A stretch of DNA of 64,000 nucleotides from Streptomyces durmitorensis (lineage in GTDB: Bacteria > Actinomycetota > Actinomycetes > Streptomycetales > Streptomycetaceae): positions 6,510,001 to 6,574,000 of the forward strand of contig NZ_CP097289.1 of assembly GCF_023498005.1 (NCBI RefSeq). Direction: 5' to 3'. Of the stretch, positions 1 through 7,580 are shown one piece after another. A program made the translations under genes and the position numbers. The notes beneath the pieces were generated by a model that made no database searches, was not told the origin of the DNA, and saw only the letters and a list, made by a program, of their open reading frames with translations. Position 1 is the stretch's first letter. Each line of letters begins with the position of its first letter.

Positions 1-146
1 TCGGACCGCACGCGGCCGTCGGCGCCGAGGAGCAGAGCCGACGCGTCGACGTCCGGGACGCCCTGCCCGGGGGTCCAGCGCAGCACTGCGCGGACGGCCG
101 TGGCTTCGAGCGGGACGTTCGACCCCTTCAACATCGCGTGCGTCAT
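1..146 (-). CDS. TerD family protein, N-terminal part only
   Basis: The minus strand reads from an ATG at 146 into the window edge. The 48 visible residues begin [13 protein letters not shown] and continue into a TerD-like first strand ([12 protein letters not shown], then [10 protein letters not shown]). TerD proteins bind calcium and belong to the tellurium-resistance and general stress systems of actinobacteria. The gene is divergent from the CitE/phosphoribosyltransferase/HAD operon starting at 328, the arrangement expected for a Ter-associated locus. The C-terminal part lies outside the window, so the calcium-binding residues cannot be checked. Confidence 0.75.
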   Translation of the reverse strand, partial: MTHAMLKGSNVPLEATAVRAVLRWTPGQGVPDVDASALLLGADGRVRS

Positions 147-256
147 GCGGTCATCCTGCCTTCCCGGTCCTGGACGGGACAACGCGGGGGTGACGGTGTG
201 TGGCCTGTGTGTCTGACATGGCCGGGTTACCTGAATTTCATGCCCATGGGGAACCC

Positions 257-283
257 TTGACACCCGTCCCTACGTACTATTAC
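257..283 (+). promoter_or_regulatory. Possible promoter for the CitE operon
   Basis: A perfect -35 hexamer TTGACA lies at 257-262, followed 15 bases later by TATTAC at 278-283 (or TACTAT at 275-280 with a short spacer). It sits about 45 bases before the ATG at 328, in the divergent space between terD and the CitE-like gene. The spacing is shorter than ideal, so this is a candidate only. Confidence 0.35.
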
Positions 284-327
284 CGGCCACATCACGTCGG
301 ATCGCGCCGACGAGTACAGGGGAAATC

Positions 328-1494
328 ATGCGTCATTTCGGGCATATAGCCCCAGAGGTGCGACAGCGTCTCTTCCATCGGGAGCCGTGTACCTTCACTG
401 CGGACTCCTCCCCGCGCCTGCTCGCCGCCGCCCTGGGGGCCACGCTCTACAGCCCCGCCACGCGCCCCCGCCTCGCCGACGACATCCTGAAACAGGCCGG
501 GCGTGGCGTGATCTCGATGGTGCTCTGTCTTGAGGACTCGATCGACGACGCGGAGGTCATCGGCGCCGAGGAGAACCTGGTCAGACAGTTCGCCGACCTG
601 GCGGAGCGGGACGGCGCGCAGCCGCCGCTCCTGTTCATCCGGGTCCGGGCCCCCGAGCAGATAGCCGACCTGGCCGACCGCCTCGGACCCAGCATCCGGC
701 TGTTGTCCGGATTCGTACTGCCCAAGTTCACCGAGGAGCGCGGCGTCGCCTTCCTGGAGTCGCTCGCCGTGGCGGAGGCCGCGAGCGGTCGGCGGCTCTT
801 CGCGATGCCCGTCCTCGAATCGCCCGAGCTGCTGCACCTGGAGAGCCGCGCCGAGACCCTCGCCGGGATCGCCCGCACCGTCGACAAGTACCGCGAGCGG
901 GTGCTCGCGCTGCGGCTCGGTGTCACCGACTTCTGCTCGGCGTACGGACTGCGCAGGCCGCCGCACATGACGGCGTACGACGTCCACATCGTGGCCTCGG
1001 TCATCGCCGACGTGGTCAATCACCTCGGCAGGGCCGACGGCACGGGCTTCACCGTGACCGGGCCCGTGTGGGAGTACTTCCGCGTCCAGGAGAGGATGTT
1101 CAAGCCGCAGCTGCGCCGGAGCCCCTTCCTGGAGGGCAGGGCGGAGGAGCTGCGGCAGGCGCTCATCGAGCACGACATCGACGGACTGCTCCGCGAGATC
1201 GAGCTCGACCGGGCCAACGGCCTGCTCGGCAAGACCTGCATCCACCCCTCGCACGTCCTGCCCGTGCACGCGCTCTCGGTCGTCAGCCACGAGGAGTTCA
1301 GCGACGCCGAGGACATCCTGCGCCCGGAGCGGGGCGGCGGCGGGGTCATGCGCTCGGCGTACACGAACAAGATGAACGAGGTGAAGCCGCACCGCGCGTG
1401 GGCCGAGCGGACCCTCCAGCGCGCCGAGGTCTTCGGCGTCGCGCGCGAGGACATCGGCTTCGTGGAGCTGCTCACCGCCGGGCTCTCCGGCTGA
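328..1494 (+). CDS. HpcH/HpaI aldolase / citrate lyase-like (CitE) protein of the Ter-associated operon
   Basis: This 388-residue protein has a CitE-like TIM-barrel fold: the N-terminal strand GATLYSPATRPRLADDI is followed by VISMVLCLEDSIDDAEV, whose acidic residues are the usual Mg2+ ligands. CitE-like enzymes cleave or condense C-C bonds of acyl substrates; the substrate here is unknown. The start has a good AGGGGA ribosome site about 8 bases upstream. It is the first gene of a run with the phosphoribosyltransferase/TRSP and HAD genes and is divergent from terD. This combination was described by comparative genomics as a Ter-linked pathway for a nucleoside-like metabolite. Family assignment is firm; the reaction is inferred. 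Confidence 0.85.
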   Translation: MRHFGHIAPEVRQRLFHREPCTFTADSSPRLLAAALGATLYSPATRPRLADDILKQAGRGVISMVLCLEDSIDDAEVIGAEENLVRQFADLAERDGAQPPLLFIRVRAPEQIADLADRLGPSIRLLSGFVLPKFTEERGVAFLESLAVAEAASGRRLFAMPVLESPELLHLESRAETLAGIARTVDKYRERVLALRLGVTDFCSAYGLRRPPHMTAYDVHIVASVIADVVNHLGRADGTGFTVTGPVWEYFRVQERMFKPQLRRSPFLEGRAEELRQALIEHDIDGLLREIELDRANGLLGKTCIHPSHVLPVHALSVVSHEEFSDAEDILRPERGGGGVMRSAYTNKMNEVKPHRAWAERTLQRAEVFGVAREDIGFVELLTAGLSG

Positions 1495-1562
1495 CCACCG
1501 CCTCGCCGGGCTCTCCGGCCGACGGCGAAGAACGTAAGGAACCTAAGGACTGTGCGAGGACT

Positions 1563-4094
1563 GTGAACGACGACGTGGTGTGGTCAGGGACATGGGTCGC
1601 CGAGCGGCTCGGCGTGGAGTTGGCCGGGGACGCGGGGCTGAGCGACCTGCTCGGCCTCGCCCTGCGCCGCAACCCGAAGCGGGCGCACCTCCTGGTGTCG
1701 AACGTCCTCGGCAAGCACGTGCCACAGCGCCCCTCCGTCGTGTACGCGGCCGGGCACGACCTCGGTGTGCGGGCGCGCGCGCTCCTGGGCGACGCCCAGG
1801 CCCGGCGCGCGGTCGTCCTCGGCTACGCGGAGACGGCCACCGGCCTCGGCCACTGCGTCGCGGACGGCATCGGCCTCGCGCCCTACCTCCACTCCACGCG
1901 CCGCCCGGTCGACTCGGTGCGCAGCGCGGGCGGCTTCGAGGAGTCCCACTCGCACGCGACCTCGCATCTGCTGCTCCCGGAGGACCCCCGGCTACTCACC
2001 AGGGACGGCCCGCTGGTCCTCGTCGACGACGAGTTCTCCACCGGGAACACGGTCCTCAACACCATCCGCGCCCTGCACGAGCTGTTCCCGCGCGAGCGGT
2101 ACGTCATCGTGGCGCTCGTCGACATGCGCTCCCCGCAGGACCAGGGCCGCCTGGCCGACTTCGCGCGGGAGATCGGCGCGCGGGTCGACCTGATCACGAT
2201 GGCCTCCGGCACGGTCAGCCTGCCGGACGGGGTCCTGGAGAAGGGCCAGGCGCTGGTCGAGGAGTACGAGGCCTCGGCGCTCCCCGCCCCGCGCCGGGAG
2301 GGCGGCTCGGTCACCCGGGTCGACCTCGCCTGGCCCGCCGGAGTGCCGGACGGCGGACGCCACGGCTTCGCGCCCGAGCACCGGGCGGCGCTCGAGGCGG
2401 CGCTGCCGGGGATGGCGGACCGGATCGCGGAGGCGCTGCTTCCGGACGCACAGAGTCCCGCCCGCGTCCTCGTGCTCGGCTTCGAAGAGCTGATGTACGC
2501 GCCGCTGGCCCTCGGCGTGGCCCTGGAGAAGCGTCTGTCCGCCGAAGCCGCCGCCGACGCTGATGCCGATGCCGCCGGTACCGACGCCGCCGCCCGCACC
2601 GCGGACGTGCGCTACTCCACCACCACCCGCTCACCCGTCCTCGCTGTGGACGACCCCGGTTACGCCATCCGCAGCCGCCTCGTCTTCCCCGCGCACGACG
2701 CCCCCGCCGACGGACCCGGCGAGCGGTACGCGTACAACGTCGCGGGCGGCGGCTTCGACGCCATCGTCGCAGTGGTCGACTCCGTGGGCGACCGCCCCGA
2801 ACTCCACGCCCCCGAAGGACTGTTGGCGCAGCTCGCCGCGCATGCCCCGCAGGTGCTGCTCGCCGTCGTGCCCTCGTACGTCCCCGAGCAAGCCCCTGAG
2901 CTCGCCCCTCAGCACGACCCCGAAAGGCCCTCCATGCTGCCCGAGCCCCTCCGCGGCCCCGCCTTCTCCTCGTACGCGGCCGAAGACGTCGGCTGGCTGC
3001 TCCAGGATCTCTCGGACGTGCGCCTGGAGGCGCCCACCGAGGAGCGCGAGGAGGCGATACAGAGCGGTGGCGCGCACTACGCCGAATCGCTGCCCGTCGA
3101 GTACCAGCCGAGCCCGCAGTACCAAGAGCTGTTCCGCGCGGCCCTCGCCACCTCCGCCGCCCGCATCGCGCAGGCCGTCGGCACCGTCACCGAGACCGTG
3201 CTCGCGGAACGGCCACCGCGCCCCGTCCTCGTCTCGCTGGCCCGCGCGGGCACGCCCGTCGGCGTGCTGATGCGGCGCTGGGCACAGCACCGGCACGGCC
3301 TCGACCTGCCGCACTACGCCGTGTCGATCGTGCGCGGCCGCGGCATCGACGCCAACGCGCTGCGCTGGCTCGCCGCCCACCACGACACGGCCGACGTCGT
3401 CTTCGTCGACGGCTGGACGGGCAAGGGGGCGATCACACGTGAACTTGCCGACGCCGTGCGGGAGTTCGAGGAGGCCGGTGGTCCCACCGGCTTCAACCCG
3501 GAGATCGCCGTGCTCGCCGACCCCGGCTCATGCGTGCGCACCTACGGCACCCGCGAGGACTTCCTCATCCCCTCGGCCTGCCTCAACTCGACGGTGTCCG
3601 GCCTGATTTCACGCACCGTGCTGCGCGCGGACCTGGTCGGACCCGACGACTTCCACGGCGCGAAGTTCTACCGCGAACTCGCCGACGGCGACGTCTCCCT
3701 CGACTTCCTCGACGCCATCGCGGCCCGCTTCGACGAGGTGGCCGACACCGTCGACGCCCAGGTCAAGGAGCTGCTCGCGGCGGACCGCGCCCCGACCTGG
3801 GAGGGCTGGGCCGCCGTCGAGCGGATCAGTGAGGAGTACGGGATCCACGACGTGAACCTGGTCAAGCCGGGCGTCGGCGAGACGACGCGCGTGCTGCTGC
3901 GGCGCGTCCCCTGGAAGATCCTGGCGCGCGCGGGAGCGGGGGCCGACCTCGATCACGTACGGCTCCTCGCGGAGCAGCGCGGCGTACCGGTCGAGGAAGT
4001 GGACGAACTCCCTTACACCTGCGTCGGACTGATCCACCCTCAGTTCACCCGCGGAGCCACCGGCACGGACGGCAAGGCGGTGGCCGCGAAGTGA
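1563..4094 (+). CDS. Double phosphoribosyltransferase-TRSP-StiP-PELOTA fusion protein
   Basis: This large multidomain protein (843 residues from the GTG at 1563) carries a first PRPP-binding loop, VLVDDEFSTGNT, near residues 150-162. A TRSP-like segment follows near 250-320 (VLVLGFEELMYAPL). A second PRTase-like (StiP) module has VVFVDGWTGKGA near 610-624, and a PELOTA-like RNA-binding tail lies in the last 70 residues (ETTRVLLRRVPWKIL, then ELPYTCVGLIHPQF). Such fusions occur in Ter-associated operons and are predicted to build a ribosylated, nucleoside-like compound. The GTG at 1563 has GAGGA only 2 bases away and AAGGA 13 bases away, so GTG 1575 is also possible. The gene overlaps the HAD gene by 4 bases (GTGA), implying translational coupling. 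Confidence 0.85.
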   Translation: MNDDVVWSGTWVAERLGVELAGDAGLSDLLGLALRRNPKRAHLLVSNVLGKHVPQRPSVVYAAGHDLGVRARALLGDAQARRAVVLGYAETATGLGHCVADGIGLAPYLHSTRRPVDSVRSAGGFEESHSHATSHLLLPEDPRLLTRDGPLVLVDDEFSTGNTVLNTIRALHELFPRERYVIVALVDMRSPQDQGRLADFAREIGARVDLITMASGTVSLPDGVLEKGQALVEEYEASALPAPRREGGSVTRVDLAWPAGVPDGGRHGFAPEHRAALEAALPGMADRIAEALLPDAQSPARVLVLGFEELMYAPLALGVALEKRLSAEAAADADADAAGTDAAARTADVRYSTTTRSPVLAVDDPGYAIRSRLVFPAHDAPADGPGERYAYNVAGGGFDAIVAVVDSVGDRPELHAPEGLLAQLAAHAPQVLLAVVPSYVPEQAPELAPQHDPERPSMLPEPLRGPAFSSYAAEDVGWLLQDLSDVRLEAPTEEREEAIQSGGAHYAESLPVEYQPSPQYQELFRAALATSAARIAQAVGTVTETVLAERPPRPVLVSLARAGTPVGVLMRRWAQHRHGLDLPHYAVSIVRGRGIDANALRWLAAHHDTADVVFVDGWTGKGAITRELADAVREFEEAGGPTGFNPEIAVLADPGSCVRTYGTREDFLIPSACLNSTVSGLISRTVLRADLVGPDDFHGAKFYRELADGDVSLDFLDAIAARFDEVADTVDAQVKELLAADRAPTWEGWAAVERISEEYGIHDVNLVKPGVGETTRVLLRRVPWKILARAGAGADLDHVRLLAEQRGVPVEEVDELPYTCVGLIHPQFTRGATGTDGKAVAAK

Positions 4095-4936
4095 GTACCT
4101 CCCGCACGGTGCTTGTCGCCAGCGACCTCGACCGCACCCTCATCTACTCCGCCGCCGCCCTCGGCCTGACCATGCCCGACGCCGACGCGCCGCGCCTGCT
4201 CTGCGTCGAGGTGTACGAGAGCAAGCCGCTGTCGTACGTCACCGAGACCGCCGCCGGGCTGCTCGACGAGGTGGGGCGCGCCACGGTCTTCGTGCCGACG
4301 ACCACGCGTACGCGCGAACAGTACGGCCGCATCCATCTGCCGGGCCCCGCACCGAAGTTCGCGATCTGCGCCAACGGCGGACACCTGCTGGTGGACGGGG
4401 TGTCCGACCCCGAGTGGCGTGCGGACGTCGGCCGCCGCCTCGCCGCCGAGTGCGCCTCGCTCGACGAGGTCCGCGCGCACATGGTGCGCACCGCCGACCC
4501 GGCCTGGCTCCTCAAGGAGCGGGTGGCCGAGGACCTCTTCGCCTATCTGGTCGTCGAGCGCTCCCTGCTCCCGGAAGGGTGGGTCAAGGAGCTCGCCGAG
4601 TGGGCGCAGGGCCGCGGCTGGACCGTCTCGCTGCAGGGCCGCAAGATCTACGCCGTGCCGAAGCCGCTGACCAAGAGCGCGGCGGTGCGGGAAGTGGCGC
4701 GCCGCATCGACGCGGACGAGATCCTCGCCGCAGGAGACTCGCTCCTCGACGCCGATCTGCTGCTCGCCGCCGACCGCTCGTGGCGGCCGGGGCACGGCGA
4801 GCTGGCCGACACCGGCTGGACGGCGCCGGGGCTCACGGTCCTTCCGGAGCGGGGCGTCGCGGCGGGGGAGGAGATCCTGCGGGGGTTCCTGCGCCATGGC
4901 CGGGGGTCCCTTCGCCATGGTTCTGCCAACGGCTGA
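4091..4936 (+). CDS. HAD family hydrolase of the Ter-associated operon
   Basis: This 281-residue HAD-superfamily phosphatase has motif I DLDRTL (first Asp at residue 12) and motif IV GDSLLDADLLLAAD near the C-terminus; a conserved Lys before it (TKSAAVREV) fits motif III. A C2-type cap probably occupies the middle. The start overlaps the stop of the phosphoribosyltransferase gene (GTGA), so the two are coupled. The context predicts dephosphorylation of the nucleoside-like product made by the two upstream enzymes. The substrate is not known. Family assignment is firm, pathway role is inference from the operon. Confidence 0.85.
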   Translation: MSTSRTVLVASDLDRTLIYSAAALGLTMPDADAPRLLCVEVYESKPLSYVTETAAGLLDEVGRATVFVPTTTRTREQYGRIHLPGPAPKFAICANGGHLLVDGVSDPEWRADVGRRLAAECASLDEVRAHMVRTADPAWLLKERVAEDLFAYLVVERSLLPEGWVKELAEWAQGRGWTVSLQGRKIYAVPKPLTKSAAVREVARRIDADEILAAGDSLLDADLLLAADRSWRPGHGELADTGWTAPGLTVLPERGVAAGEEILRGFLRHGRGSLRHGSANG

Positions 4937-4958
4937 CCTCCGGCCGGTCCGCTGCCGC

Positions 4959-4971
4959 TAGCCTTGGCCCA
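4959..4971 (+). promoter_or_regulatory. Extended -10 of a leaderless transcript
   Basis: TAGCCT at 4959-4964 is a good actinobacterial -10 (TANNNT). It ends six bases before the ATG at 4971, and there is no Shine-Dalgarno sequence. That spacing puts the transcription start at or next to the A of the ATG, the signature of a leaderless mRNA. Confidence 0.5.
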
Positions 4972-5192
4972 TGCCCCGATACGAGTACCGCTGCCGTTCC
5001 TGTGGCGACACCTTTGAGCTGAGCCGCCCGATGGCCGAGTCCGCCGCCCTCGCGGCCTGCCCCGCCGGGCACGAGGACACGGTGAAGCTGCTGTCGACGG
5101 TCGCCGTCGGCGGCTCGGCCTCGGCGTCCGCCCCTGCCCCCGCCCCGGGTGGCGGCGGAGGCGGCTGCTGTGGCGGCGGCTGCTGCGGCTGA
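4971..5192 (+). CDS. FmdB family zinc-ribbon protein
   Basis: This small 73-residue protein starts MPRYEYRCRSCGDTFEL, the hallmark of the FmdB/CxxC putative regulatory family; Cys pairs at RCRSC and further on (AACPAGH) form a zinc ribbon. The tail is a flexible Ala/Pro linker followed by a Gly-Cys run (GGGGCCGGGCCG) that adds four further cysteines and is common in streptomycete members. No Shine-Dalgarno is visible and a -10 lies directly upstream, so it is probably translated leaderlessly. Function is unknown; a nucleic-acid or metal-binding role is guessed from the zinc ribbon. Confidence 0.85.
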   Translation: MPRYEYRCRSCGDTFELSRPMAESAALAACPAGHEDTVKLLSTVAVGGSASASAPAPAPGGGGGGCCGGGCCG

Positions 5193-5216
5193 CCGACAGG
5201 CTCCCCAAGGGCGCCG

Positions 5217-6197
5217 CTAGCGCACCACGGTCCCGGGCCCAGCTCCCAGCAGCCCGAGCTCGGCCCGCGTGGGCGCCCCTTCCCAGTCCCCGTGCGACGC
5301 CACGGCGAAGGCACCCGTGGTCACGGCCCGGTCGAGACGTCTCGCCACGTCGTCCCCGTCGAGCAGCGCCGACAGGTACCCGGCGACGAACGCGTCCCCC
5401 GCGCCCACGGCGTCCACCGCTCGCACCGGGCGCGCGGGGGCGTACAGCTCGCCGTCGCCGGTGTACGCGGTGGCCCCGTCGGCGCCGAGCTTGACCACGA
5501 CCTCGCGGACGCCCTGCGCGCGGAGCTCATCGGCCAGGGCGGAGGCCTCACCGGCGGCTGTGGTCTCCGGTACGCACAGCGGCAGTTCGTCGTCCGACGC
5601 GATGAGGACGTCGACGTACGGAATCCAGGAGCGCAGCACCCCGGCCGCCTCCTCGTCGCTCCACAGCCGTGAGCGGAAGTTGACGTCGAGGCAGACCGTC
5701 GTGCGGTGCTCCCGGGCCAGTTCGAGGGCGCGGCGGCACGCGTCGAGGGCGGACGGGCCGAGCGCCGGGGTGATGCCGGTGAGGTGCAGGACGCGGGGCG
5801 CGCCGCCGGGAGCGGTGAAGGCGCGCTCGACCGGGGCCGCCGTGAGGCGTGAACCGGCGGAACCCGCACGGTAGTAGTGCACGCGGGTCACCTCGGGCAG
5901 CCGGGGCTCGAAGAGGATCAGACCCGTGGGCGCGTCCGGATCGCGGGTCACGCCGCCGACGTCGACCCCCTCGGCGCGCAGCGTACGAAGCACCAGCTCG
6001 CCCGCCTCGTCGTCACCGACGGCACCCGCCCACCGCGTCGCGTGGCCGAGCCGCGCCAGGCCGATGGCCACGTTCGACTCGGCGCCCGCGATGGACACGT
6101 CCATCGAACCGCCCAGCTTGAGCGGTCCGCTGCCGCGCAGGGCGACCATGGTCTCGCCCAGGGTCAGGACATCGGCGGCGCCGCTGACGCCGCTCAT
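5217..6197 (-). CDS. kdgK: PfkB-family sugar kinase, probable 2-keto-3-deoxygluconate kinase
   Basis: This 326-residue ribokinase/PfkB-fold kinase begins with the typical VLTLGETMVAL strand and ends with the catalytic signature DAVGAGDAFVAGYL, whose Asp is the base that activates the substrate hydroxyl. Its ATG overlaps the TGA of the KDPG aldolase gene by 4 bases (ATGA), so the two are translated together. The pairing points to phosphorylation of 2-keto-3-deoxygluconate to KDPG in the cytoplasm, feeding the aldolase. Other keto-sugar kinases of the family cannot be excluded from sequence alone. Confidence 0.85.
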   Translation of the reverse strand: MSGVSGAADVLTLGETMVALRGSGPLKLGGSMDVSIAGAESNVAIGLARLGHATRWAGAVGDDEAGELVLRTLRAEGVDVGGVTRDPDAPTGLILFEPRLPEVTRVHYYRAGSAGSRLTAAPVERAFTAPGGAPRVLHLTGITPALGPSALDACRRALELAREHRTTVCLDVNFRSRLWSDEEAAGVLRSWIPYVDVLIASDDELPLCVPETTAAGEASALADELRAQGVREVVVKLGADGATAYTGDGELYAPARPVRAVDAVGAGDAFVAGYLSALLDGDDVARRLDRAVTTGAFAVASHGDWEGAPTRAELGLLGAGPGTVVR

Positions 6198-6850
6198 CGA
6201 CCGGCTCCCGCGACCGCCACGAACTCCGCCGCGCGCTTGCGCAGCGCGTCCAGGTCGCCGCCGTCCGCCGCGTCCCCGATGAGCGGGGAGCCGACGCCCA
6301 CGGCGACCGCGCCGAGCGCCAGATACTCCTCGGCGGCGGCCGCGTCCACGCCGCCCACCGGCACGAAGGGCAGGTCGGGGAAGGGGGCCCGCAGCGCCTT
6401 GAGGTACGCGGGGCCGCCCATCGTCGATGCGGGGAAGATCTTCAGCGCGGTGGCGCCGGCCGCGCTCGCCGCGATCACGTCGGTGGGGGTCAACACCCCG
6501 GCGGCGACGGGCAGTTCACGCCGCAGGGCCTCGTCCACCCCGGCGCCGAGGCCCGGCGTCACGATGAGATTGGCACCGGCGTCCGCGGCTCGCCGCGCGT
6601 CGTCCGTGGTGAGGACCGTGCCCGCGCCGAGCCAGGCCGCCTCGCCCAGCTCGGTGCGCGCCCGGCGCAGGACGCCCAGTGCGTCGGCGCCGCTGAGGGA
6701 GACCTCGACGAGCGGGACACCGGATTCGACGAGCGTCATGACGGTCCGGAAGGACGCCTCCGCGTCCGTGCCGCGCACGATGGCGACCAGGCGCCGGGTC
6801 CGCAGGGCCGCACTGAAGGCGGTGGTGAGGGCTGTGGTGGGGTCGGACAT
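6194..6850 (-). CDS. eda: KDPG / 4-hydroxy-2-oxoglutarate aldolase
   Basis: This 218-residue class I aldolase cleaves 2-keto-3-deoxy-6-phosphogluconate to pyruvate and glyceraldehyde 3-phosphate. Visible family landmarks are the catalytic Glu in PLVEVSLSG, the strand GAGTVL, and the Schiff-base Lys in ATALKIFPAS with the following phosphate-binding loop. Length matches the family. It is upstream of, and overlaps, the sugar kinase gene, forming a two-gene KDG catabolic unit. The DUF4383 gene ends 36 bases upstream on the same strand and may share the transcript. Confidence 0.9.
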   Translation of the reverse strand: MSDPTTALTTAFSAALRTRRLVAIVRGTDAEASFRTVMTLVESGVPLVEVSLSGADALGVLRRARTELGEAAWLGAGTVLTTDDARRAADAGANLIVTPGLGAGVDEALRRELPVAAGVLTPTDVIAASAAGATALKIFPASTMGGPAYLKALRAPFPDLPFVPVGGVDAAAAEEYLALGAVAVGVGSPLIGDAADGGDLDALRKRAAEFVAVAGAGR

Positions 6851-6886
6851 GCCCCAAGGCTCGCACAGGGCGTTCGGCGTGCCCGC

Positions 6887-7483
6887 TCAGGGTTGCGCCT
6901 GCTCAGGGGGGTGAGCCCGCTCCGGCGGGTGAGCCCCACGGCCCCGCCCGTGCCCGGCGTGCCGCACCTGCTCGTGCTCGGGGTGGCGCGCCCGCCAGTA
7001 GGGGTTGTCGTGCGGCAGGGCCGAGCCGACCCTGCCGTACATCCCGAAGATCATCAGCAGGACGCCCACCACAAAGCTGAACAGGACGTTCGGGATGCGG
7101 AAGGCGAGGAAGTTGAGGCCGGTGTCCAGGAGGGCGAGGTTCACGAAGCCGCTGAGGATGAAGGCGCAGCCCAGGACCATGTTGAGCGTCGAGGCGAAGT
7201 TGCCGCCGACCACCATGCCGACGAACAGGAGCAGCCCCACGCAGATCGACAGGACGCTGAGCGCGCCGTTCGTGTTCAGACCGGCGACCTTGTCGCCCCC
7301 GGTGTCGAAGAAGCCGACCTTGTCGATCAGGCCGAGGATGCCGAACGCGAGCAGGACGAGCCCCATGAGACCCGCGCCGACGCGGTAGACCGTGCTGAGG
7401 CGGTGGTCGACGGGCAGGTGCTCGTTCAGTGTGACGCGCCGCCTGGGCCGCTTCGCCCCTGGGTGAAGTACATGCGTGGCCAT
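6887..7483 (-). CDS. DUF4383 family membrane protein
   Basis: This 198-residue integral membrane protein has four hydrophobic segments (VGAGLMGLVLLAFGILGLI; ALSVLSICVGLLLFVGMVV; TLNMVLGCAFILSGFVNLALL; VLFSFVVGVLLMIFGMYG) and a charged His/Arg-rich C-terminal tail. This is the usual layout of DUF4383, an actinobacterial family of unknown function. The ATG at 7483 follows a strong GGGAGG ribosome site. No catalytic motif is visible. The following gene on the strand is the KDPG aldolase, which is probably a coincidental neighbour. Confidence 0.85.
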   Translation of the reverse strand: MATHVLHPGAKRPRRRVTLNEHLPVDHRLSTVYRVGAGLMGLVLLAFGILGLIDKVGFFDTGGDKVAGLNTNGALSVLSICVGLLLFVGMVVGGNFASTLNMVLGCAFILSGFVNLALLDTGLNFLAFRIPNVLFSFVVGVLLMIFGMYGRVGSALPHDNPYWRARHPEHEQVRHAGHGRGRGAHPPERAHPPEQAQP

Positions 7484-7580
7484 GTCCGCCTCCCTTGGTG
7501 CGCGCGGAGGCCGCTTCTGTACGTAACTCCAGGATCCGCCCGCGAGCCGCGGACCGCACTCCAGGGACGGACCGAGGCCC

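Noticed and set aside
6851..6886. Leaderless promoter before the KDPG aldolase gene
   Set aside because: GAGCCT stands where a TANNNT -10 would be; the first base does not fit and the upstream DUF4383 gene is close enough for read-through.
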